Assembly (NCBI GenBank): GCA_051011415.1
Contig: JBPCTY010000184.1
Coordinates: forward strand, 1 to 19,331
DNA: 19,331 bases
Reading direction: 5' to 3'
Source of the DNA: SZUA-442 sp051011415
GTDB lineage: Bacteria > Actinomycetota > Acidimicrobiia > Spongiisociales > UBA5794
The translations under genes were made by a program, and so were the position numbers. Numbering within the stretch: the stretch's first letter is position 1; each line of letters begins with the position of its first letter. Of this stretch, positions 13,327 to 19,331 are shown piece by piece. Below the pieces are notes generated by a model, which was not told the origin of the DNA, did not search any database, and saw only the letters and a list, made by a program, of their open reading frames with translations.

Positions 13327-13355
13327 AGGATACAGCGAAGTGCTAACTATTGCAA
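13327..13355 (-). promoter_or_regulatory. Promoter of XRE/HBHA-like operon
   Basis: On the minus strand TTGCAA (13350-13355), a 17-nt spacer and TATCCT (13327-13332) form the best sigma-70-type promoter in the window. TTGCA recurs inverted at 13323-13327 (TTGCA on plus, TGCAA at 13351-13355), framing the promoter like a possible operator for the XRE protein. Confidence 0.65.
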
Positions 13356-13386
13356 GCAGTCCGCGCAGTGAAACCGACCCACCCTT

Positions 13387-13398
13387 CGATGATCATCG
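13387..13398. repeat. 12-bp palindrome CGATGATCATCG
   Basis: A perfect palindrome lies 5 bases past the stop of the acyltransferase gene and 30 bases upstream of the XRE promoter. It could be a weak terminator for the former or an operator for the latter. Palindromes this short arise by chance. Confidence 0.3.
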
Positions 13399-13403
13399 GG
13401 GAT

Positions 13404-14624
13404 CTAGAACGCAGTGCGCCGCGAGGCCAGCATGTCGTCCAATGCAGATTGGATTGTGCGTCGCACATCCTCTGCGCGTTCGAGAAGGCTCAATGCGTCG
13501 AGTTCTTCTCCGCTGCTGGTCGGCTGGATGGGTGGAAGGAACCTGATCTTCCACCGGATGGGCAGCGGTATGGGATTCAACGAGATGGCGATCTCATCGA
13601 CTCGCTGCTCTGGGAAGAACATCTTGACGATTTTTGCCAACCTCTTCGATGTCATCACCGCTGGATGCACCTCTTCGGAACCGATGATCGCCACCGGCAC
13701 GATTGGCACCGAGGCGTCCTCTGCGAGCTGCGTGAACCCTCCTCTGCCCAATCTGCCGACGCGGTACGCCTCCCACACCGGCTTCATGAACCCTCGCTCC
13801 CCTTCGGGAAAGACTCCGAGGAGATGTCCTCGTTGAAGTATCTCCCGCGCATCGTCCCGTGCTGCGTATGCGGCGCCAACCTTGCGATACAGATGAGACA
13901 CCGTCGGCAGCATGTTGAAGATCTCGGTTCCGATCACACGAACGCGACGTGGGACTTCTGCCTCGTTCATGACAGCAAGGCTGAGCATCGCAGCGTCGTA
14001 TGGGAGGAGCGCACCGCCGTGATTCGCGACGAGCACCGCAGCACCGTCGTTCGGAACATTCTCGATGCCCTCGACGTCCACCCTGAAGTAGTCGTAGTAC
14101 AAACCGTTGAGGACGTGCCACACCATCTCGGCGACCACGGGATCGAGTCCGAAAGGGTCTACGTCGTATGTTGCGAGACTGAGGTGACGCCAAAGGGCCG
14201 GCCAGGCTGAGAATCCGAGTGTTCCAGTGAGTGGGACGGCCCGATCTGCGATTGCGCCGTCGCCATGCAGGCCACACGAATCGGTTCCGACCACGATCGG
14301 GAGCCCGCATGGATGGCCCTCGATGCTCTTCCAAGGGCAGTGCACAGATGGATCCACGTATTCACTCAGGCGCTCCTCGAGAGCAGCTCTCCGAGCCCGC
14401 GCTTCCGCCCGGTCTTCGGGTGAGATGCCGGGGAGCGTGATGTCGATGCTGTCACTCGAGCTGGTTGCTTCCACCTCATCCTGACCTGCTGCGGGCACTT
14501 CGTCGGTGACGAGTGCTTCGACAAGCTCCGCCTTGGTCATCTTCGACCGACCAGGGACGTTCTCATCCCGTGCGAGGCTCATCAGCTCGGCCTTTGTGCA
14601 GGATTGGAGTTCATGGCGGTTCAT
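13404..14624 (-). CDS. Acyltransferase with Rho_N/SAP-like and C3H zinc-knuckle segments
   Basis: This is a 406-residue protein of the lysophospholipid acyltransferase (PlsC-like) superfamily. The acyltransferase domain spans about 165-400: NHGGALLPYD (201-210) replaces the usual NHxSxxD and has seven residues between His and Asp rather than four; FPEGERG (272-278) is motif III; IVPVAIIGSEE is motif IV. Residues 1-40 (LQSCTKAELMSLARDENVPG, then SKMTKAELVEAL) look like a Rho_N/SAP/HeH nucleic-acid-binding motif. Between them Cys96, Cys106, Cys117 and His120 form C-x9-C-x10-C-x2-H, a C3H knuckle spacing. The body resembles M. tuberculosis Rv0502 (from memory), partner of the epimerase Rv0501. 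The ATG overlaps the epimerase-like stop in ATGA, so the two are coupled. Acceptor and acyl donor are unknown; no membrane span is certain. Confidence 0.85.
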   Translation of the reverse strand: MNRHELQSCTKAELMSLARDENVPGRSKMTKAELVEALVTDEVPAAGQDEVEATSSSDSIDITLPGISPEDRAEARARRAALEERLSEYVDPSVHCPWKSIEGHPCGLPIVVGTDSCGLHGDGAIADRAVPLTGTLGFSAWPALWRHLSLATYDVDPFGLDPVVAEMVWHVLNGLYYDYFRVDVEGIENVPNDGAAVLVANHGGALLPYDAAMLSLAVMNEAEVPRRVRVIGTEIFNMLPTVSHLYRKVGAAYAARDDAREILQRGHLLGVFPEGERGFMKPVWEAYRVGRLGRGGFTQLAEDASVPIVPVAIIGSEEVHPAVMTSKRLAKIVKMFFPEQRVDEIAISLNPIPLPIRWKIRFLPPIQPTSSGEELDALSLLERAEDVRRTIQSALDDMLASRRTAF

Positions 14625-15562
14625 GGTGCTGTGGACCCTGTTCGCCCATATGCATTGAGCACGGTCTGGCGACATGTGAACTCGGGTGCGAAGCCAAGCT
14701 TCGATCGCATGAGGGTTGTGTCCGCCACACGCCCGTTCTTGAGCAGTCCTGTGACGTGATCCGGAATGACCAGACTCGCCCTCGCAAGGTTTCGCATGGC
14801 GGTATCGAAGAGTCTGCCAGGCAAGAACTGCGGTGGGCGTCGGCCCAACCGCAACACTCGGGAGAGGAACATCTGTCCGTCAGCAGCGATGTTGAACGTC
14901 CCGTCAACAGGATTGTCCAATGCGAACTCGATGCTCCCAACGGCATCGTGCTCATGCGTGAACTGAAGTCGCGGGTCGAACCCCAACTGCGTCGGAACGA
15001 TCGGTAGCGTGAGGTACCGGCTGATTGGGTTGGCAACGTTGGGGCCAAAGATCGGCGCCATGCGAAGCGTCGTAAACGATGTGCTTGCGTGTCGCAGCCG
15101 CATGTCTGAGATGAACCGCTCCATTTCGAGCAGATCCCTCTGGAAGCGACTGGATTGGCCTTGGGAGCGAGTCGACTCTGAGAGCACAGACGGATTCCGA
15201 GGGCTTGCTCCGTAGATGGCGGTGTCTGACTTCACGATGACCGACTTGACGGTCCCGAGGCGCTCGATGGCACCAAACAGCGCGAGAGCTCCAACGATCC
15301 GATCTTCCGACTCCGACTTGCGTCCCTCCTCAGCCGTGCGGTGCACCGATTGGAGATGGACGACCACATCGGGTTCCACTTCAAGGACAAGCCTCGCCAA
15401 CGCCAGTCGGTCGAGGTCCAGCTGCTCAAATCGGGCTGAGAAGTCAACGCGAGGTCGGGTGTCGTCCACGGCGAAGACTTCTACATCGTCTCGGTCACCG
15501 AGCCGGCGCACCAATTGGCCTCCGACCCAGCCACCTGCACCGGTAACGAGCACTCGCTTCAT
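14621..15562 (-). CDS. NAD-epimerase/dehydratase-like protein lacking YxxxK
   Basis: This is a 313-residue extended short-chain dehydrogenase-type protein. The Rossmann motif VTGAGGWVGG (6-15) and Asp33/Asp34 after the second strand indicate NAD(H) binding. Further marks are DVVVHLQSV (65-73), VIVKSDTAIYG (108-118), TLRMAPIFGPNVANPIS and TFNIAADG. At the usual active site YxxxK is replaced by F140-x3-L144 (SSRFQRDLLEMER), although the Glu eight residues on is kept, so classical epimerase chemistry seems unlikely. It resembles GalE2 (Rv0501) of mycobacteria in context and length. ATG 15562 is chosen because the family starts with MKRVLVTG and a -10 element precedes it by 7 nt; the reading frame upstream is antisense to tyrA. 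It is the first gene of a coupled pair with the acyltransferase. Confidence 0.85.
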   Translation of the reverse strand: MKRVLVTGAGGWVGGQLVRRLGDRDDVEVFAVDDTRPRVDFSARFEQLDLDRLALARLVLEVEPDVVVHLQSVHRTAEEGRKSESEDRIVGALALFGAIERLGTVKSVIVKSDTAIYGASPRNPSVLSESTRSQGQSSRFQRDLLEMERFISDMRLRHASTSFTTLRMAPIFGPNVANPISRYLTLPIVPTQLGFDPRLQFTHEHDAVGSIEFALDNPVDGTFNIAADGQMFLSRVLRLGRRPPQFLPGRLFDTAMRNLARASLVIPDHVTGLLKNGRVADTTLMRSKLGFAPEFTCRQTVLNAYGRTGSTAP

Positions 15563-15569
15563 ATGGCTG

Positions 15570-15637
15570 AGAGTAGAGGGGCCATCAGGACCATGAGCAT
15601 CCGCGGGTGCGTGGTGGCCGCATGGCCTCCCTAGCCT
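15570..15637. promoter_or_regulatory. Divergent leaderless promoters, epimerase-like gene and tyrA
   Basis: The 82-bp gap serves both directions. TACTCT (15570-15575, minus strand) ends 7 nt before the epimerase-like ATG, and TAGCCT (15632-15637, plus strand) ends 7 nt before the tyrA ATG. Neither start codon has a Shine-Dalgarno sequence. The -35 regions are not clear. Confidence 0.45.
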
Positions 15638-15644
15638 CGCCGGC

Positions 15645-16676
15645 ATGTCAGAAGCGCAACCAACCGCGGTCGTCATCGGCACCGGTCTCATCGGTGGATC
15701 AGTCGCCGCCGGTCTGCGTGCCGAGGGATGGCACGTCACCGGGTACGACCACGATCCAGATGTCGCAGCGAGGAGTATCAGCCTCGGCCTCGTGGATGCC
15801 TCGTGTGCCTCCATCGAGGAGGCAGCTGCAGCGGATTCCGATCTGATCATCGTCGCCGCTCCACCAAAGGCAACGGTGGAGATCGTGTCTTCGATCTCGT
15901 CAGACGGTGTTGTGATCGACGTCTCGGGGATCAAGGCACCCGTCATGTCGGCTGCCTCTCATCTCCCCGGGTTCGTGGGAACACACCCAATGGCGGGCAG
16001 AGAGACCTCCGGTCCCGAGGCGGCAAGCCCTGCTCTGTTCCGAGGAGCGTCCTGGGTTGTTGTGGAGGGTGCTGCCCCCGAGGCCGACGCGTTCGCCGTG
16101 ACCGTGATCGAAACCCTTGGCGCACGCCCGGTGCGGATGTCAGCCGAGGAGCATGACCGAGCAGTCGCCTTGATCAGTCATCTTCCCCAACTCGTCGCAG
16201 GCGGCCTTCTTGCAGCGGCTGAGGACGACCCACACGCGCTCGATCTTGCGGCTGGAAGCTTCAGAGACCTCACAAGGGTGGGTGCCTCACAACCCATCCC
16301 GTGGGTTGAGATTCTCAAGACGAACAATCAGGCTGTTCTCGATGCACTCGGTGCTCTCCGGCGTCGGCTCGCCGAGATCGAAGCAGCGATTCTGACCGAC
16401 GATGATTCTCTTCTTGCAATGCTGTCTGACGCACGCTCGGTCCGGCGCACTCTCGGCTCACCCGTTGCACAGGTCCGTGTTGCTCTTGCGGATGAGCCAG
16501 GCGAGCTTGCACGGGTTGGCCATGCCTTCGAGGCATCGGGTGTCGACATCCGGGACATCCAGATGCGGCATGCGCCGTATGGCGGTGGTGGTGTTTTGAC
16601 GCTCTCCGTACGTCCTGGTGAGGAAGGCGCGCTGATCGTTGCGCTAGAAGACGAAGAACTGCTGATCATTCCCTGA
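15645..16676 (+). CDS. tyrA: Prephenate dehydrogenase with ACT-like C-terminus
   Basis: This is a 343-residue TyrA, which oxidatively decarboxylates prephenate to 4-hydroxyphenylpyruvate for tyrosine synthesis. The NAD-binding motif VIGTGLIGGS is at 10-19 and Asp35 after the second strand favours NAD over NADP. Catalytic-domain marks are THPMAGRE (113-120, with the family His114) and ISHLPQ (177-182, His179). The C-terminal 70 residues (from VRVALADEPGELARVGHAFE, about 276) look like an ACT domain, suggesting feedback by tyrosine. A type-I chorismate mutase domain is absent. Length is normal for actinobacteria. The start has no RBS but follows TAGCCT by 7 nt. It is followed after 57 bp by the carboxylate-amine ligase gene. 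The aminotransferase that would use its product could be the HisC/Pat-like gene 13 kb away. Confidence 0.93.
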   Translation: MSEAQPTAVVIGTGLIGGSVAAGLRAEGWHVTGYDHDPDVAARSISLGLVDASCASIEEAAAADSDLIIVAAPPKATVEIVSSISSDGVVIDVSGIKAPVMSAASHLPGFVGTHPMAGRETSGPEAASPALFRGASWVVVEGAAPEADAFAVTVIETLGARPVRMSAEEHDRAVALISHLPQLVAGGLLAAAEDDPHALDLAAGSFRDLTRVGASQPIPWVEILKTNNQAVLDALGALRRRLAEIEAAILTDDDSLLAMLSDARSVRRTLGSPVAQVRVALADEPGELARVGHAFEASGVDIRDIQMRHAPYGGGGVLTLSVRPGEEGALIVALEDEELLIIP

Positions 16677-16733
16677 GCACGTTGCCAATGGTCTACGATT
16701 TCAGGAAGACCTTCGAGGCGGGAGAGTTGTTCC

Positions 16734-17870
16734 ATGGTCCCGGACGAACCGACGTTCACCATCGGAGTTGAAGAGGAATACTTCGTCGTCGACAGAGAGA
16801 CGCGCAATTTGGTGCGCGACCTTCCTGAGTCCCTTCGCGCAGCGCTTGCGCGTCCGCCGGTCGGCATGACCAGCCCCGAGTTCATCAGAAGCCAGGTTGA
16901 GATAGGTACGCCAGTTTCCAAGGACGTGTCCGAGCTGCACGAATATCTGGCAACGATGCGGAGATTCGTCTCTGAATGTGCCGAGGAACACAACATGGCG
17001 ATCATCGCTGCGTCGACTCACCCGTTCGCCGTCTGGGGTGATCAGCAATTCACCGACCAGGCTCGGTACCGGCTGCTCGAGGACGCGCTTCAAGGCGTGG
17101 TGCGACGCCTCCTCATCTGCGGGATGCATGTGCATGTCGAGATCGGAGATGAAGACCTCAGAATCGACCTTATGAATCAGGTCAGCTACTTCCTTCCTCA
17201 CATCCTCGCTCTTACCGGCTCGTCGCCGTTCTGGCACGGAGACGACACCGGCCTCAAGAGCTATCGACCCGCAGTATTCCGTGCCCTCCCACGAACAGGA
17301 ATCCCAGAAGAGTTCAACGACTGGGCTGAGTACCAGCGTCACGTCGACGTCCTGGTTGAAACCGGGGTCATCGAGGACTCGACGAAGCTCTGGTGGGATA
17401 TCAGACCCAGCGCCCGGTATCCGACGATCGAGATGCGGTCCTCGGACACATGCACCAGGTTTGAGGATGCGATCACGATTGCGGCGCTGTATCAAGCCCT
17501 GCTTGCGATGCTCTACGAGCGGCGAATGCACAACCAACGGTGGAGGGTGTATTCACGCATGCTGATTGCCGAGAACAATTGGCGCGCCCAGCGGTACGGG
17601 GTGGATGAGTCGATGATCGACTTCGGGCGAGGTGAGCTTGTCCCGATGCTCGAACTCGTTCAGGAGCTCGTTGATCTCACCGCAGAGCACTCGAAGCAGC
17701 TCGGATCCCATGCGCAGGTCAAGCGGATCGTGGACATCGCAAAGAACGGGACAAGCGCTGATCGCCAACGAAAGGTGTACAAGGGCGCACTCGATGATGG
17801 GGCGGAGCAGCAGGATGCCTTGATCGCAGTGGTTGACCACCTGATCCTCGAAACGCAGGAGGGCCTGTGA
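16734..17870 (+). CDS. ybdK: YbdK-type carboxylate-amine ligase (GCS2 family)
   Basis: This is a 378-residue member of glutamate-cysteine ligase family 2 (YbdK/GCS2). YbdK proteins join a carboxylate and an amine with ATP and show weak glutamate-cysteine ligase activity in vitro; the true substrates are generally unknown. Seen: TIGVEEEYFVVD (9-20, metal/ATP Glu residues), SQVEIGTP (53-60), the hallmark CGMHVHVEI (129-137), and WWDIRPSARYPTIEMRSSDT (224-243). Length is full and no domain is missing. ATG 16734 follows GGGAG 9 nt upstream; TACGAT at 16694-16699 is a possible -10. Its stop overlaps the GTG of nadE (GTGA), so the two are translated together. Actinobacteria usually make mycothiol rather than glutathione, so a glutathione role should not be assumed. 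Confidence 0.93.
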   Translation: MVPDEPTFTIGVEEEYFVVDRETRNLVRDLPESLRAALARPPVGMTSPEFIRSQVEIGTPVSKDVSELHEYLATMRRFVSECAEEHNMAIIAASTHPFAVWGDQQFTDQARYRLLEDALQGVVRRLLICGMHVHVEIGDEDLRIDLMNQVSYFLPHILALTGSSPFWHGDDTGLKSYRPAVFRALPRTGIPEEFNDWAEYQRHVDVLVETGVIEDSTKLWWDIRPSARYPTIEMRSSDTCTRFEDAITIAALYQALLAMLYERRMHNQRWRVYSRMLIAENNWRAQRYGVDESMIDFGRGELVPMLELVQELVDLTAEHSKQLGSHAQVKRIVDIAKNGTSADRQRKVYKGALDDGAEQQDALIAVVDHLILETQEGL

Positions 17871-19331
17871 CGCGCTCTCTGCGCGTAGCTGGCGCCCAGC
17901 TCAGCTTGGTGGTCGGCGACATCCCCGGCAACACGACGAAGATTCTCGAAGCGATGGACTGGGCGACGACACAAGGGGCGGATGTGCTTGTCCTCCCCGA
18001 GCTCGCCATCACGGGTTACCCGCCCGAGGATCTGGTGTTGAGGGACGGGTTCGTGGACGCCAATCTCGCTGCCTTGGAAACGATCGCCGCCGCAGCAGGC
18101 AGGACGGCTGTTGTTGTGGGGTTCGTCGACAGGCTTCCAGAGGGGCGCAAGGACGATGATGCGATAGCTCGCTCGGTCGTCAACGCTGCCGCCGTCGTAG
18201 CCGATGGCAAGGTCGTTGACGTCTACCACAAGGCCCTGCTCCCAAACTATGGAGTGTTCGACGAAGCGAGGTACTTCGCCGAAGGCAAACGGCACCTCGC
18301 GTTGCATGACATTGCGGGAGTCCTCACAGGTGTATCGGTGTGCGAGGACATCTGGGACGAAGATGGCCCGCCCACCGGCCAGGCTCTCGGTGGTGCAGAG
18401 GTCCTCCTCAATATCAACGGGTCGCCATATCACGTGTTCAAGCGCACAGAGCGCACACAGATGCTCACCGACAGGGCAACGTCTGGTGATACGTACGTCG
18501 TATATGTCAATTGTGTCGGTGGCCAGGATGAGCTTGTCTTCGACGGTGGCTCGATGGTCATCACTCCCGACGGATCGCTGCTTGCTCGATCGCCAGAGTT
18601 CGACGAAGACTTGTTCGTTGTCGATCTTCCCGTCGAGGGACACGGAGTACCGCTGCTCCCTGTGGTTGAGGTCACTCAACCTGCTGACAACAAGGCGCCG
18701 ATTGCAGATCCCCAGGTCGCTGTCCCTCCTGGCGATCTTGAGGAGATCTACCGTGCGTTGTGCACGGGGCTGAGGCACTACGTGATCAACAACGGGTTCT
18801 CCGAGGTCGTCGTCGGGCTGAGCGGCGGGATTGACTCGGCGCTCACAGCAGCGATCGCAGCTGACGCGCTGGGTGCCGACGCCGTGCACGGAGTCACGAT
18901 GCCGACCCGATACTCCTCAACAGGTTCGGTCGAGGACTCTGTTGATCTTGCATCGAGGCTCGGAATTCGTATCGACACAATCCCGGTTGAGCCGCTCTTT
19001 GAAGGCTTTCTGGATGCGTTGGGGCCGGTGTTCCACGATGCCCCAGCGAATGTCGCCGAGGAGAACCTCCAGGCACGGATCCGAGGCACAATCCTCATGG
19101 CGATCTCCAACAAATTCGGCGGCATGGTGGTTGCTACTGGAAACAAGTCTGAGATGGCTGTCGGGTATGCAACGCTCTACGGCGACATGGCCGGCGGCTA
19201 TGCAGTCCTGAAGGACGTCTACAAGACGATGGTGTATGACCTTTCGCGATGGCGAAATGAGCAGAGCGAGGTCATCCCGCTCGCGATCATCGAAAAGGAG
19301 CCCTCAGCCGAGCTGCGTCCCGATCAACGCG
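17867..19331 (+). CDS. nadE: Glutamine-dependent NAD+ synthetase (3' end outside window)
   Basis: The first 488 codons of NadE are present; the gene runs off the right edge. The enzyme amidates deamido-NAD+ with ATP, using ammonia from glutamine. The N-terminal nitrilase-type glutaminase domain (about 4-270) has its triad Glu45 (VLPELAITGYPPEDL), Lys122 (YHKALLPNYGVFDE) and Cys159 (GVSVCEDIWDE). The synthetase domain starts near 290 with the ATP pyrophosphatase loop VGLSGGIDSALT (316-327), then NLQARIRGTILMAISN (400-415) and TGNKSEMAVGYATLYGD (424-440). The GTG start overlaps the ligase stop by 4 bases, with AGGAGG 4 nt upstream, and residues 5-18 (LRVAGAQLSLVVGD) are the expected first strand. 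The complete protein should be roughly 60-190 residues longer, judging by the family. No defect is visible. Confidence 0.93.
   Translation, partial: MTRSLRVAGAQLSLVVGDIPGNTTKILEAMDWATTQGADVLVLPELAITGYPPEDLVLRDGFVDANLAALETIAAAAGRTAVVVGFVDRLPEGRKDDDAIARSVVNAAAVVADGKVVDVYHKALLPNYGVFDEARYFAEGKRHLALHDIAGVLTGVSVCEDIWDEDGPPTGQALGGAEVLLNINGSPYHVFKRTERTQMLTDRATSGDTYVVYVNCVGGQDELVFDGGSMVITPDGSLLARSPEFDEDLFVVDLPVEGHGVPLLPVVEVTQPADNKAPIADPQVAVPPGDLEEIYRALCTGLRHYVINNGFSEVVVGLSGGIDSALTAAIAADALGADAVHGVTMPTRYSSTGSVEDSVDLASRLGIRIDTIPVEPLFEGFLDALGPVFHDAPANVAEENLQARIRGTILMAISNKFGGMVVATGNKSEMAVGYATLYGDMAGGYAVLKDVYKTMVYDLSRWRNEQSEVIPLAIIEKEPSAELRPDQR

Noticed and set aside
13350..14210. 286-codon open frame on the plus strand
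   Set aside because: It is antisense to the acyltransferase; its His/Arg/Cys-rich translation is typical of a shadow frame in GC-rich DNA.
15563..15946. N-terminal extension of the epimerase-like frame
   Set aside because: The frame stays open for another 128 codons but is antisense to tyrA and precedes a canonical MKRVLVTG start with its own -10 element.
17660..18889. 409-codon open frame on the minus strand
   Set aside because: It runs antisense to the ligase and NAD synthetase genes, whose catalytic motifs are intact on the plus strand.

Overview
This window is a compact, moderately GC-rich bacterial chromosome segment and almost certainly actinobacterial. The evidence is a dnaK-grpE-dnaJ-hspR heat-shock operon ending in a MerR-type repressor, a DivIVA/Wag31-like coiled-coil protein, a short excisionase-type HTH protein, an XRE regulator coupled to an HBHA-like protein with a Lys/Ala-rich tail, and many genes whose start codon lies 6-9 nt after a -10 hexamer (leaderless transcripts). 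Class-level placement (for example Acidimicrobiia) is a guess. No mobile element, tRNA, rRNA or CRISPR was seen. Nineteen complete genes and one cut by the right edge fill the window, and no gap exceeds about 170 bases.

Layout. 84-1414: a DUF427 protein, an unrecognised acidic protein and a small membrane protein; the last two converge and share a CTAG at their stops. 1503-4686 (+): a histidinol-phosphate/aromatic aminotransferase overlapping a fused E1 alpha-beta 2-oxoacid dehydrogenase. 4692-8464 (-): dnaK, grpE, a zinc-finger-less dnaJ and hspR, with a degenerate HspR operator (HAIR) in the dnaK promoter. 8578-9359 (-): an ArsR regulator overlapping an SRPBCC/AHSA1 protein, with a perfect 20-bp palindrome in the arsR promoter. 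9504-10637 (-): DivIVA-like protein ending at a strong hairpin. 10802-12212 (+): excisionase-type HTH protein, a degenerate MobA/MocA-like nucleotidyltransferase and a DUF4332 helix-hairpin-helix protein, followed by a hairpin terminator shared with the convergent pair. 12293-13317 (-): XRE regulator and HBHA-like protein. 13404-15562 (-): NAD-epimerase-like protein overlapping an acyltransferase. 15645-19331 (+): prephenate dehydrogenase, YbdK-type carboxylate-amine ligase and glutamine-dependent NAD synthetase (cut by the edge).

Working together. The four chaperone genes form one self-repressed operon: HspR, as known in other actinobacteria, binds the dnaK promoter with DnaK as co-repressor. 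Several gene pairs have ATGA/GTGA overlaps (arsR/SRPBCC, XRE/HBHA-like, epimerase/acyltransferase, ligase/nadE), which implies translational coupling. From memory, the HTH protein, epimerase, acyltransferase and XRE/HBHA pair resemble the content of the Mycobacterium tuberculosis Rv0474-Rv0475 and Rv0500A-Rv0502 neighbourhoods, which suggests an old actinobacterial cell-envelope cluster.

I saw no clearly new defence or mobile system. The best leads are the acyltransferase with an N-terminal Rho_N/SAP-like segment and a C3H zinc-knuckle pattern, the 22-residue repeats of the HBHA-like protein, the epimerase-like protein lacking its catalytic Tyr/Lys, and the series of leaderless promoters.
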